Below are positions 11,183-20,365 of a stretch of 64,000 nucleotides of DNA, piece by piece. This DNA is from Aedes albopictus (lineage: Eukaryota > Arthropoda > Insecta > Diptera > Culicidae), in assembly GCF_035046485.1 (NCBI RefSeq), contig NC_085138.1:432871265-432935264 (forward strand), written 5' to 3'. The notes beneath the pieces were generated by a model, which was given only the letters and a program-made list of their open reading frames with translations, did not search any database and was not told the origin of the DNA. Position numbers and translations under genes: made by a program. The number at the start of each line of letters is the position of its first letter. Position 1 is the first letter of the stretch.

Positions 11183-12689
11183 CATGCTTTGATTCTGTAA
11201 AGGGGAGGTGTCTTTGAGAACATGCCTGATAGAATCTTTGGGCTCGTTCCATACTACACAATAACATCTTTGTATGCTGTTTTTATGTATTTTTAATTTA
11301 TGCACCTTTTTGAAGCCCTGTTTAAAAAAGGGAAAGCTAATCAGAACTAATTTATTTATTTACCTACTAATTCTATTTCTAACTAGAAATTTGGGAGAGA
11401 GAAAAACCTTTGTAAGTGACTTCTTTTCAAAGTCTTTCTCGATGAGGCACAAAATCTCTTCATTAAAAAAAAACCCGTAAAATTTAAAAAAAATCGTTAC
11501 AATTAAAAAAAAAACACAAAGCTAAAGATTGGAGCGGAAAAGGTCCCTAGAGCTATTCAGAATCATCAGAAAATGTAATTGCTGGTGAAAATCGACTATA
11601 AGGTTGACTCTTTTGGTTAACGGCTACGCAGTCTTAGGGAAAATTTACGCCACTGCACAATGGTTTATTTTCCCATTTTCACGCTCTCAATTAATAGCTA
11701 GTAGGGTTGAGGAAATAGAGCAATGGTGTCTTCGGCAAAGTTGACGGGAATGACCAGCGCTACCTTTTGACAGTTCAAGTTTTCGGATCAATCCCCCTAA
11801 AAGTGAGAAACAAGATTATTTTTTTTTTTAATTGTTGAGATAGAGGGTTGACGTCTTCGGCAAAGTTGTAGCATTTTTTATTTCAAACAACTTACCTGAA
11901 GACGTCAATGTTGTAACTTTCACACTAATGGAGATAGAGGCCTGTGTTTGAAAGTTAACCCCAAAAACACGTTTTTTTAAGTAAAACACACATTTGTTGA
12001 ATTTTTAGACCCATACAATGTTCTGCAAAGTTGTATAATCAATAAAATACGAAACTTTGCCGAAGACGTCAAAGCTGTAAGAATTAAATAAGACGAGTTA
12101 TAGATAAATTTATGTTTTTTTTTCATCCACTTTTAGGGATAAATGTCTTTCTTAGGGGCAAAAAGGTGCAGCTGAGGTTACCGTTATTAGAAAGTACATC
12201 TAAAGAGCTTTCAAATACGGGTAATTTTGTCCGTCCACGATCGTCTGCTGAGGAGATATGACCATAATAAAAAATGTCCTTACTGCGATTTTATTGCAAT
12301 CAAATCTACTTTGACAAAAAATTCATGGCTACTATGATCAAATAATATAAATACTTCTCTAAGCTTATTTGCGCAACAGTCCTGATTGCTTTAAATACCA
12401 AATTTGTTCTAAAAAACTGCCTTTTTATAAGATTTCCACTATTCAGTACAAATCCCATTAATTGAGAAAAATATTAAGATATATCGGGGTTTCATACGCT
12501 CTCACAGAGCCAAACAACTCACGAGTTCTTCTGGAAAACAATTTCAAATTTATTATGAAGAAAGTCAACACAATGAACTTTAACTAAGATTAGACGAAAG
12601 TGGGTTTAACTTATATTTCATCATAGTAGCCATGAATTTTTCTGTCAAAGTAAATTTGATTGCAATTAAATCGTAGTAATTACATCTTT

Positions 12690-12722
12690 ATTATTTCATT
12701 TCATTTCATTTCATTTATTTAT
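12690..12722 (+). repeat. ATTTC pentanucleotide microsatellite
   Basis: About five consecutive ATTTC units followed by ATTTATTT. It occurs only in the right arm of the surrounding foldback and not in the left arm, so it expanded after the arms formed. Confidence 0.8.
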
Positions 12723-13071
12723 TCTCCTCAGTAGATGATCGTGGACGGACAAACTAACTCTTATTTGAAAGCTCTTTAGATGTACTTTCTAATAACGGTA
12801 ACCTTAGTTGCACCTTTTTGCCCCTAAGAAAGATATTTAGTCCTAAAAGTGAATGAAAAAAATCATAAATTTATCTATAACTCATCTCATTGAACTCTTA
12901 CAGCTTTGACGTCCTCGGCAAAGTTGCGTATTTTATTGATTCATACAACTTTGCACAACATTGTATGGGTCAAAAAATTCAACAAATGTGTGTTTTACTT
13001 AAAAAACGTAAACAAAAGAAAATCGGGTTAAGTACGGTTCCTTTGAATTCCACTAAGAATTTGCATCCTTT

Positions 13072-13117
13072 GACAGATACGTATTTCGACCTCAACTGTA
13101 AGGTCGTCTTCAGTGTC
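13072..13117 (-). ncRNA. Hammerhead-like motif, left palindrome arm
   Basis: This is the exact mirror of the motif described at 13144-13189, on the minus strand. The candidate structure is therefore encoded on both strands of the insertion. Catalytic activity is not shown. Confidence 0.35.
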
Positions 13118-13143
13118 TTGTACTTGAGTCGAGTCAAGTACAA

Positions 13144-13189
13144 GACACTGAAGACGACCTTACAGTTGAGGTCGAAATACGTATCTGTC
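13144..13189 (+). ncRNA. Hammerhead-like motif, right palindrome arm
   Basis: In order: GACA (helix I strand), CTGAAGA (13148-13154, conserved-core like), an extra C, GACC pairing with GGTC (13156-13159 with 13170-13173), GAA, the palindrome ATACGTAT (13177-13184), C at the expected cleavage position (13185), then TGTC pairing with GACA. This follows the hammerhead order closely, with a self-complementary helix III that could form only between two copies. The unpaired C after the GA pair departs from the canonical core. Confidence 0.35.
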
Positions 13190-13702
13190 AAAGGATGCAA
13201 ATTCTTAGTGGAATTCAAAGGAACCGTACTTAACCCGATTTTCTTTTGTTTACAGATATTCCCCTAACAAGCCCAGGTTATTCATCATCATTAAAAAACG
13301 TGTTTTTGGGGTTAACTTTCAAACACAGGCCTCTATCTCCATTAGTGTGAAAGTTACAACATTGACGTCTTCAGAAAAGATGTTTGAAATGAAAAATGCT
13401 ACAACTTTGCCGAAGACGTCAACCCTCTATCTCAACAATTTAAAAAAAAAATAATCTTGTATCTCACTTTTAGGGGGATTGATCCGAAAACTCTAACTGT
13501 CAAAAGATAGCGCTGGTCATTCCCGTCAACTTTGCCGAAGACACCATTGCTCTATTTCCTCAACCCTACGAGCTATTAATTAAGAGCGTGAAAGTGGGAA
13601 AATAAACCATTGTGCACTGCCAAAAACCCGTTCAACTGTTTAACTGATCCCGAAGTATAAAATACGTTATTTTAAAATTTTAAAACGACAAAATTAATTA
13701 AA

Positions 13703-13960
13703 GCCGGGACCCGTGGCGTAGTGGCTACACGTTTGCTTTATAAGCAGATGGTCATGGATTTGATCGCAGCCCCGGCACTTTCGTCAGTTGCTCTTTCCTC
13801 CTGAGAGCAGCTGACACTGACCCTCTTCTGAGCCCATGGCTCTAATGAACCCGTATACTTGGACAGCTTCCAATTGGAATCGCTCACGCAGTGCCCTAGT
13901 GGACAATAGAGCTATAAATTAGGTTAAGTGATTGAAGAATAAAAAAAATATAATTAAAAA
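13703..13960 (+). mobile_element. tRNA-derived SINE, family 2 (short form)
   Basis: The tRNA-like head begins GCCGGGACCCGTGGCGTAGT (box A region) and has a weakened box B (GGATTTGATCG). The body ends CAGTGCCCTAGTGGACAATA and GGTTAAGTGATTGAAGAATA followed by an A-rich tail. Compared with the 435-bp copy at 28912-29346 it lacks about 175 internal bases, so it is an internally deleted or subfamily form. It lies within the right arm of the foldback at 11613-14198. Confidence 0.85.
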
Positions 13961-14103
13961 CACACCCAACACACCTCAACGACATAAAACGAGACAGTTA
14001 AAGCTAGACAAAACATTTGACCACAAACGATATATTTAAATTTTTAAAAATTTAAATTTTTTTGAGGACAAATCTGTTAAAAACTAACTACTAATAAAGG
14101 CAT

Positions 14104-14145
14104 TCCCCTGAGGAAGGCATTATCCCCGTGTCGAAACGTCGGCTG
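14104..14145 (+). ncRNA. Hammerhead-like motif near foldback right end
   Basis: CTGAGGA (14108-14114), one extra A, a GGCAT/GTGTC stem containing two wobble pairs (14116-14120 with 14128-14132), GAA, the palindrome ACGT and C (14140). The flanking helix I is only two base pairs (GG/CC). A homologous segment on the minus strand of the element at 62939-63037 retains the GAAACG part but not the CTGA part. Confidence 0.25.
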
Positions 14146-14204
14146 AATAATAAAACTCGTTTTTTTTTGAACCCTAAGACTGCGTAGCCGTTAACCAATA
14201 GTGA

Positions 14205-14530
14205 AAATGTAATGATGACGGTAAATATGACATCAACGGCTAGGGATCGTTAATAGGGAATAGCAAAGAGATGTTGCAAGGACGTTTCAAGGGGGCTTAC
14301 AAGAGATCTCAGGAACATTTAGGGTAGTCACAGCGGATTTCACAGGGGTACGTGGAGGCCTCAGGGGCGTTTCAGGGTGTCTCTGGGGTATTAGGTCATT
14401 AGGCCGAACTAATCTTGGCCGTAGTACGAGAGGCTGAATAGGCTGAAATTCAAGATTCCTTTATAAATTTTGGTAGAATGTTTTTTTTATTTTTAAACTT
14501 TCAGAAGATATTTTGACGACCTACAGCATA
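14205..14530 (+). repeat. TTTCAGGGG-type minisatellite, left block
   Basis: This starts with a segment resembling 24995-25070 (both have GACGGTAA, then ACGGC, and GCAAAG before GTTGCA), then units such as GCGTTTCAGGGTGTCTC up to about 14395. The shared leader suggests a mobile parent element for these arrays. The rest (14395-14530) is unclassified, with AGGCCGAACTAATC and a TTTTTTTATTTTT run. Confidence 0.6.
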
Positions 14531-14705
14531 GGGGCTGTCCATAAACCACGTGGTCATGAGGGGAGGGGGGGGGGGGGGTTCGGCCAATGACCATTTTGTA
14601 TGGACAAATAAAAATGTTTGTATGGACTAATGACCACGCGGGGGGGGGGGGGGGGGTTGAAAAGACCCAAAAAAAAAAATAACCACGTTGTTTATGGACA
14701 GCCCC
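14531..14705. mobile_element. GGGGCTGTCC palindromic MITE with G tracts
   Basis: Terminal inverted repeats GGGGCTGTCCATAAACCACG and the matching CCACGTTGTTTATGGACAGC end bound 175 bases, flanked by ATA on both sides (14528-14530, 14706-14708). The interior has two G runs (about 14554-14578 and 14639-14656) and ATGACCATTTTGTATGGAC. It has no coding capacity. A worn relative lies at about 36392-36475. Confidence 0.85.
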
Positions 14706-14765
14706 ATACCTCGCGTTCAAAGCATACTAATAAATCTTAAGCTATGATTTTGGGCGGTTACACTA

Positions 14766-15931
14766 CACCAAAACCTCCATTTAGGTAACGATTTAGGACT
14801 GCCTAAATGGATTCAGTTCATTACCTCAATGGATTTAAAGATTGAAATGAAGTTTAAGAAGGGTGAGTGACCTGGAGATTTGAAGCGGGCCATGCGGGGA
14901 CTCAGAGGGGGGCTTCAGGGGTATTTTCGGGGAGTTTCAAAGGGTCTCAGGTGCGATGGGGTTTTTATGGGGATTTCAAGTGCATTTCAGAAAGATTCAG
15001 ATGATTTTTGGCGAGTTTCAGAGGCGTCACTCAGGCGTTAAGTAGGCGTTAGTATTTTGGGGGTTTCAGAGGGTCTCAGGTGCCTTACATGGGGTCCGAG
15101 GGGGCTTTAGGGAGATTTCGGAGGCATTTCAAACAGCTTCAGATGATTTTTGGCGAGTTTCAGAGGCACTACTCGGGCGTTACTAAGGCGTTTCCAGTGG
15201 TTTCTGAGGGTCTCAGGTGCGTTACATGGGGTCCGAGGGGATTTTAGGGGGATCGTTAAGGCATTTCAGACAGTTTCAGATGAATTTTGGAGAGTTTCAG
15301 AGGCACTACGCAGGAGTTTTTTGGGGGTTTCTGAGAGTTTCAGGTGCGTTACATAGGGTCCGAGGGGGTTTTAGAGGGATTTCAATGGCATTTCAGATAG
15401 CTCCAGATGATTTTTGGCGAGTTTCAGAGGCGTTACTCAGGCGTTACGTAGGTGTTTTCAGTGGTTTCAGAAGGTCTCAGGTGCGTTACGTGGGATCCGA
15501 ATGGTTCTAGGGGGAATCTGAAGATTATTCAGACGGCTTCAGATGATTTTTGGCGAGTTTCTGAGGCGTTCAGGCGTTACTCAGGCGTTACGCAGGCATT
15601 TTCGGGGATTTCGGAAGATCTCAGGGGTGTTGCAGGGGATTTTGAGGATTTCTATTGAATCATTTAATCACACACTTTATGTATATAGATTCGATTACTT
15701 ATGCTCAAGAAGGTTCTTAGGAAACCTTAAACAGTACCCCCCTCCCTTCATCGCTCCCCCTGAGAACGCCCTAAACTCCCCTTAACTCCACTAGGTACTT
15801 ATTTCCCGTAAACCTACCTTATCCCTAATCTAAAACACTCCAACTGCTCTGAACACATTCAGATTCCATGTAGGCAACGTTCCCTAAATGGCGGGACCTA
15901 TATAGATTTTACCTAAATGGAGGTTTGAGTG
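14766..15931. mobile_element. TA-flanked element with CCATTTAGGTA ends
   Basis: The left end reads CACCAAAACCTCCATTTAGG and the right end is its inverted counterpart, TACCTAAATGGAGGTTTGAG; TA flanks both (14764-14765, 15932-15933), as for Tc1/mariner-type insertions. Subterminal copies of CCTAAATGGATTCAGTTCA and a right-side ACACTCCAACTG block recur in sister elements at 23200-24850 and 41187-42016. The interior is a minisatellite and there is no transposase. Confidence 0.8.
14993..15655 (+). repeat. Five-copy minisatellite of about 135 bp
   Basis: Each unit starts near TTCAGATGATTTTTGGCGAG, continues with GCGTTACTCAGGCGTTACG-like and GTCTCAGGTGCGTTACATGG blocks, and ends in a GGGATTTC run. 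Units begin at about 14993, 15138, 15274, 15401 and 15537. The open frames at 15150-15785 (68-97 codons) read straight through the units in different frames and are repeat artefacts. Related but scrambled units occur at 25.2-25.65 kb and, inverted, at 18.3-18.8 kb. Confidence 0.85.
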
Positions 15932-16585
15932 TACTAGCTCTCCTATCAAATTTTTCCTTCTTTTACAAACAGGCAGTTCTCCTGCAATATATACATGTAT
16001 CATAATCAAAGCATTCCACTAGGCAGTCCGTCTTTGGCTTCAAACCCATTCGGCCTGACGAACCATTCGACCTATTGACCTAACATCGTCTCAGGGGGTT
16101 CCACGGGGCCTCAAGAACGCATCGAGGGGTCTCAATGAGCTCCAGGAAAGTTCCAGAGGGTCTTAGAGGCGTTTCAGGGGATCCCAGAGGATTGCAAGGG
16201 GGTTTTAGGGTTGTCTCAGGAGATCCTCAGGTGGATTCAGGGGGTTCCAGGGAGTCTCAGGGAGCATCAATGGGCTTCACAAGGGTTCTAGGGGGTTTCT
16301 GGGTGCTTCAGGGGATCTCAGAAGGTTTTAGTTTAGAGGGTGTCAGGGGCGTTTCAAGGGTTTCAGAGAGATACCTGGAGGTGTCAGGTAAGATCTCATA
16401 GTACCCCCTGAAACTGCTGGAACACTTTTGAAATGCCCTAGAGATCTCCTGTACCCCCCTGAAACCACCAGAAACTCCACTGAGACCCAAAAAACGACTT
16501 TGAGGCCTTCTGGAAGTCCGTCGAACCGCACCTAAGAACCCCGGAAACACCCCTCCTGAAGCATATCTGAGGCTCCAACGAATCC

Positions 16586-16751
16586 TGGTGTGGTGGTTAG
16601 AACACTTGACTATCACGCCGAGGACCTGGGATCGAATCCCACTCCCGACATACTCACAAAATGTGGATTCTTCCTTCGGAAGGGAGGTAAAACGTGGGTC
16701 CCGAGATCAACTAGCCTAGGGTTAAAACTCTCGTTAATAGACAAAAAAAAA
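16586..16751 (+). mobile_element. tRNA-derived SINE, family 1
   Basis: Head TGGTGTGGTGGTTAGAACAC, box B GGATCGAATCC, body with CTTCCTTCGGAAGG and GTGGGTCCCGAGATCAAC, terminal hairpin and a run of nine A. GAATCC flanks it on both sides (16580-16585, 16752-16757), a probable short target-site duplication. Confidence 0.85.
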
Positions 16752-16904
16752 GAATCCCCTTGAAACCTCTGAGACGACTCTGAGACCTTCTCGTATCCTC
16801 CGCTGAAACCCCCTTTAAAAACCCCTGACATCTCCTGGTACCTCCTGAAATTCTATGAAAACGCCCCTGAAATGTCTGGAGACCATTAGGAACTCTTCTG
16901 GAGT

Positions 16905-17084
16905 AGTGGAGCGGACCTGGTGTGATGGTTAGAACACTTGACTATCACGCCGAGGACCTGGGATTGAATCCCACTCCCAACAAACTCGCAAAATGTGAGT
17001 TCTTCCTTCGGAAGGGAAGTAAAGCGTGGGTCCCGAGATGAACTAGCCTAGGGCTAAAAATCTCGTTAATACAGATAAAAAAAA
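16905..17084 (+). mobile_element. tRNA-derived SINE, family 1, with 11-bp duplication
   Basis: One of the best-preserved copies in the window: GTGGAGCGGACCTGGTGTGA head, box B GGATTGAATCC, terminal hairpin GAGATGAACTAGCCTAGGGC with matching CTAAAAATCTC, then CAGAT and A run. It is flanked by a perfect TCTTCTGGAGT duplication (16894-16904, 17085-17095). Confidence 0.9.
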
Positions 17085-17609
17085 TCTTCTGGAGTCCCCT
17101 GAGACCGCTTGAAGTGCTCCTGAGGCCTCCTGGACTTCCCTGAGATCTGCTGATATGCCCCTGGAATCCCAGCAATCCCCCTTGTATGCCTCTGAAAACC
17201 CACTGAGACAGTCCTGAGAGTTCATGGTATCTCCTGAAATTTGTTCTTAGTAAAAATTTATAAATATAAAAAATAAATAAAAGCAAAACTCTTAAACGAT
17301 ATGGGACGCCCCTGAAACCTCATGGTTCCATCTGAAAACCCCTAGAAACGCTCCTGTAAACTCCTCGAAACTTCCCGAAACGGCTTTGAATTTTCCCCTG
17401 AAACGCTCTGGAACTCCCTTGGAACCTTTTAAGACTCCTGGTAGCGCCCCTGAAGTCACCTGGAATCCTTCTGTAGGCATCTATTGAGACCTCCAAATAA
17501 CCCTCCTAAACACGCATGCAATTGGCTGAGGGTGCATCAATTAAAAATGTGCATAAATCAATAAGGAAACTCATTTTGCCGGAAGAGGTCTGACTACTGG
17601 TCATTTAAG

Positions 17610-18130
17610 ATGGAGCTAAAGGAGTTTCAGAAAGTTCCCAGAGAGCTCAAAGGGGGGTTCCAAAGGGCTTCAGGGGGTTATTTCAAAAGATTTCAGGAGC
17701 CTTTTAGGAGCGTTCTCCCAGGATTCGTTGGCGTTTTAACACGATTATGGAGATATCAAGGCCGTTTCAGGAGCGTTTTAAGGGGCTTTAAGGGCGATTC
17801 AGAAGGGGATTTCAGGAACATTTGAAGGGCATTCCGAGAGGTTTCAGGAGCGTTCGATAACATTTTAGGGGTGTGTCAACTGGTTTTTAGTTGATTTCCG
17901 AAGCCTTTCAAAGATGTTCCAAGGGCTTTCATGAGTAGTTTCTATTTATTATGTTGATTTCAAGGGTGTTTGAATGGGAGTATGGGAGTAGGAGCATTTC
18001 GAATGGATAACGAGGATTTCAGAAGCATTTTAAGGGGTTTCAGGGATTTTCGTGATGCCAGAAGTCGAAGGGCGTTTTGGGGGATTTCAAAGGGATTACG
18101 GGGATTTCAGGGAATTTCAATATTATAAAG
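17610..18130 (+). repeat. TTTCAGGGG-type minisatellite
   Basis: Plus-oriented degenerate units (GGTTTCAGGAGCGTT and similar). A 71-codon frame at 17610-17825 is a product of the repeat. The sequence at 17480-17610 between arrays is unclassified. Confidence 0.65.
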
Positions 18131-18284
18131 CGCCCCAGAGACGAATAATTCCGGACCTGGTTCAGTGAGTTCATGTTGGAATCCGATATTCTGCGCAACT
18201 TTAGAATTCAACATGGCGACTTCCGGTTTGTGAGCATAATTGATATTACATTCAGTATTATAGGGATTTCCAAATAGTGGGGTT

Positions 18285-18890
18285 GCTTGGGCTTTTCGAG
18301 GGCGCAGGGGCAATACTGGAGGTTTCAAGGAGTAACGCACCTAATACCTTCCGGGACCCCCGAAAACACCTCTGAGCCCGCTGAAGTAACGCTTCTGGAA
18401 TCCATTGAAAATCCTCGGAAACTTCCTTAAATGCATCCAAAATCCCCCTTAAATCCCCTCGAACTCCATGTAACGCCCTGAAAATCTCCGAAACCACCAA
18501 AAACGCCTTTGTAATGTAACTGTAAGGCCTCTAAAACCCACCCAAAATCCTCTAAAACTTCCTGATATGCTTTCTAAGCTCTCCTGAAATCGCCTTGGAC
18601 CCTATGTAATTCAGAAACCCTCGAAAACGCCTCTATAAAGCCTCTGTAACGTCTCTAAAACCTGTCGAAAATCATCTGAAACTTCTTGAAATGCCTAAGA
18701 AATCCCCCTAAAGCTTCCTCGAACCCCACGTAACAAACCTGAGACTCTCCAAAACCACCGTAAGTACACCTGAAACGCCTCCGAAACCCGCTGAAACCTT
18801 CAGCAATGCCTCCTTAAACCCCCTTAAACTCTCTGTAACGCCCCTGCAGCTCTATAAATTTGACAAAAACGCCCCTTAAACCTTCTCCGA
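18285..18890 (-). repeat. CCCTGAAA minisatellite, minus orientation
   Basis: Contains inverted relatives of the 14993-15655 units, for example CCCCTTAAATCCCCTCGAAC and TGTAACGCC blocks (reverse of GGCGTTACA). Together with 17610-18130 it makes a second loose inverted pair around a 160-base spacer. Confidence 0.65.
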
Positions 18891-19043
18891 AAATCACACT
18901 GTCGGTTCACGAATTATCCGCAGGTCTCTTTCACAATTTTTGGAACCACTGGAACTCCAGGTCTGCATTGAAAACATCATCTTGATTTGTGTTAGAATCA
19001 TGGTGCCACATGCTACACATTCAATGCATCAGATGTAATATGA

Positions 19044-19550
19044 ATGTACTGTGTGACGGTAGTATGCAACATTAGACCTGACGGTAAAAGCTTTACGACG
19101 ATATTGGAAAAAAATGTACTATACGGCTCACAGCATGCACTAAAAGGGTTCGAGCATCGGGTGCTTAGACCCATCTTTGGCGTATACAGGAGAACGGTGA
19201 GGTTTGAGCCGGCGAATAATGAATCACGAGCATGCTGCACTCTACACGGTGAACCAAGCATTCGTAAGGTGGCTCCAGTGAGGAGCTGGAAGGATACGAT
19301 GGACAGGACATGCTGTGAAAATGCTAAACAGCAACCCTGCAAAGTCGATGTTCGCGAGAGATCCGGGTGGTACAAGAAGACCTGGAAGACAGCCTGCAAG
19401 GTAGGTGGACCAGCTACAGATCGATGTGGCAAATGTGGGACGCGGCCGAGGATGGAGGACTGCAGCCATGAACCGAGTGTTATGGTGAAGAACTGTTGAT
19501 TCATTTGTATTATAATTATGATCTAAGGCTAAATAAATAAAATATACTGT
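19044..19550 (+). pseudogene. LINE ORF2 C-terminal fragment and 3' end
   Basis: The longest open frame (19044-19499) begins with VLYGSQHALKGFEHRVLR, like the region downstream of the reverse transcriptase in several LINE groups. The diagnostic tail, RIRWTGHAVKMLNSNPAKS followed by a GGTRRPGRQPAR stretch, lies in a different frame (about 19287-19395), so there is a frameshift; that frame then meets TAG at 19402-19404 where related copies have a tryptophan codon. The 3' end is AT-rich with AAATAAATAAAATA. The same tail signature occurs at 44770 and 59410-59590. Non-functional. Confidence 0.8.
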
Positions 19551-20287
19551 GTTGAGTTTCTCTCCCTCTGTATATACAGGGATGGACTACTTGCAATGAT
19601 GTTTTATTACATAATTAATTTGAGTTTCAAGTTATTCATTGTGATCCCCAAATAAATATTATGCAACTCTTTTTCATAAGGAAACTCATTTCAGTTGCTT
19701 GCTGAACTAATACGTGAAGGTAGGCCATTTTGAAACCGAGTTACAGTCGGAATCCTTTGCGTCCACCGCAATCTCATTGATATTACTCTTCCAATTCAGT
19801 TGGTTTCTATAAGATAATTTGCTTATTATATGTGCAAACTGCATACAAACAAATTATCTCAATCGAATTCCGACTGTTTATAGCATAAAAACTACCCAAG
19901 TAACAGCAACCTTAGAGCAATTTATTCTCGGTCCGTATTATAGACGATAGAACACAATTGTTTCTTCTTTGAAACCCAATAAGCGCAGATTCTGAATCGT
20001 TATGCAACTTGAATGAGATGGAATGATAAAAAAATGGGAAAAAAATGTCCAGACGCCAACAATAGACACCAGGAGTATTAACTACACACCTTACATACCA
20101 CACCAAACGCTCTGTGAGAAAATTATTGCTTAACACACAATAAAAGCTACGGAAGTTATTTGTTGTATTGCATCTTCTTTGTAACAAGCTATAGGGAACT
20201 GTCAAAATGAAACCAAACCAAAATAAAAGGTATTAAGTTTTATGGCGGTTCACAAAACCTCTACAAGATTAATTGGTCATCACAATG
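19551..20287. other. AT-rich stretch with one small MITE-like repeat
   Basis: Nothing coding is supported. At 19744-19875 inverted copies of ACAGTCGGAAT / GAATTCCGACTGT bound about 130 AT-rich bases, consistent with a small MITE. The 97-codon minus-strand frame at 19912-20205 has no recognisable motif. Confidence 0.45.
19744..19875. mobile_element. Small MITE-like element (CAGTCGGAAT ends)
   Basis: Terminal inverted repeats CAGTCGGAATCC and GGAATTCCGACTG (read from opposite strands) with AT-rich inner inverted blocks (AGATAATTTG / CAAATTATCT). No target duplication is clear. Confidence 0.55.
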
Positions 20288-20294
20288 TTACTTG

Positions 20295-20358
20295 CAACTG
20301 CTTCGGAGATGAATCAGCCGCGGGCTGAAAATCTCCTTAATAAAGCTAATAATAATAA
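20295..20358 (+). mobile_element. Short retroposed LINE/SINE tail, plus strand
   Basis: Terminal hairpin GGAGATGAATCAGCC / GGCTGAAAATCTCC followed by TTAATAAAGC and a TAATAATAATAATT tail. TTACTTG occurs at both edges (20288-20294, 20359-20365). The tail is a TAA triplet repeat, unlike the A run of its sisters. Confidence 0.7.
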
Positions 20359-20365
20359 TTACTTG

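Larger units (their letters stand above)
13010..13290 (+). mobile_element. Perfect palindromic retroposon with 11-bp duplication
   Basis: Two arms of 118 bases (13010-13127 and 13134-13251) are exact reverse complements around a 6-bp spacer, followed by a 39-base tail ending TTCATCATCA. The insertion is flanked by TTAAAAAACGT at 12999-13009 and 13291-13301. The left arm of the host foldback preserves the uninterrupted sequence, which confirms the insertion. The TCA-rich tail and 11-bp duplication fit a retroposon with plus orientation whose 3' segment was copied back on itself. Both strands therefore show near-identical open frames, which are not genes. Each arm contains a hammerhead-like motif. 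Confidence 0.85.
11613..14198. mobile_element. 2.6 kb foldback element with nested insertions
   Basis: The outer ends are inverted copies of TTGGTTAACGGCTACGCAGT (11613 onward and ending 14198). Inside, the left arm (to about 12340) and right arm (from about 12615) are collinear inverted repeats sharing blocks such as TTTGCCGAAGACGTCAA, GGGGATTGATCCGAAAAC and AAGAGCTTTCAAATA, with a loop of about 270 bases. The arms are clearly diverged. The right arm is interrupted by a palindromic retroposon (13010-13290) and by about 540 bases (about 13621-14167) that include a SINE. There is no transposase. I find no target-site duplication, so it is a foldback of unknown superfamily. Confidence 0.85.
16090..17480. 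repeat. TTTCAGGGG minisatellite, orientation switches
   Basis: From 16090 to about 16400 the units read TTTCAGGGG (plus); from about 16405 to 17480 they read CCCCTGAAAC (minus), so the array flips and is itself a loose inverted repeat. Two family 1 SINEs (16586-16751 and 16905-17084) have inserted. Frames of 88-113 codons in the array have no independent support. Confidence 0.75.

Noticed and set aside
12890..13267. Pair of mirrored open frames with almost identical proteins on both strands
   Set aside because: They are the two readings of a perfect palindrome (13010-13251), not genes.
19044..19499. 151-codon cysteine-rich protein gene
   Set aside because: The cysteine-rich second half is the wrong frame of a LINE C-terminal tail whose true frame (RIRWTGHAVKM) is visible in the same bases.
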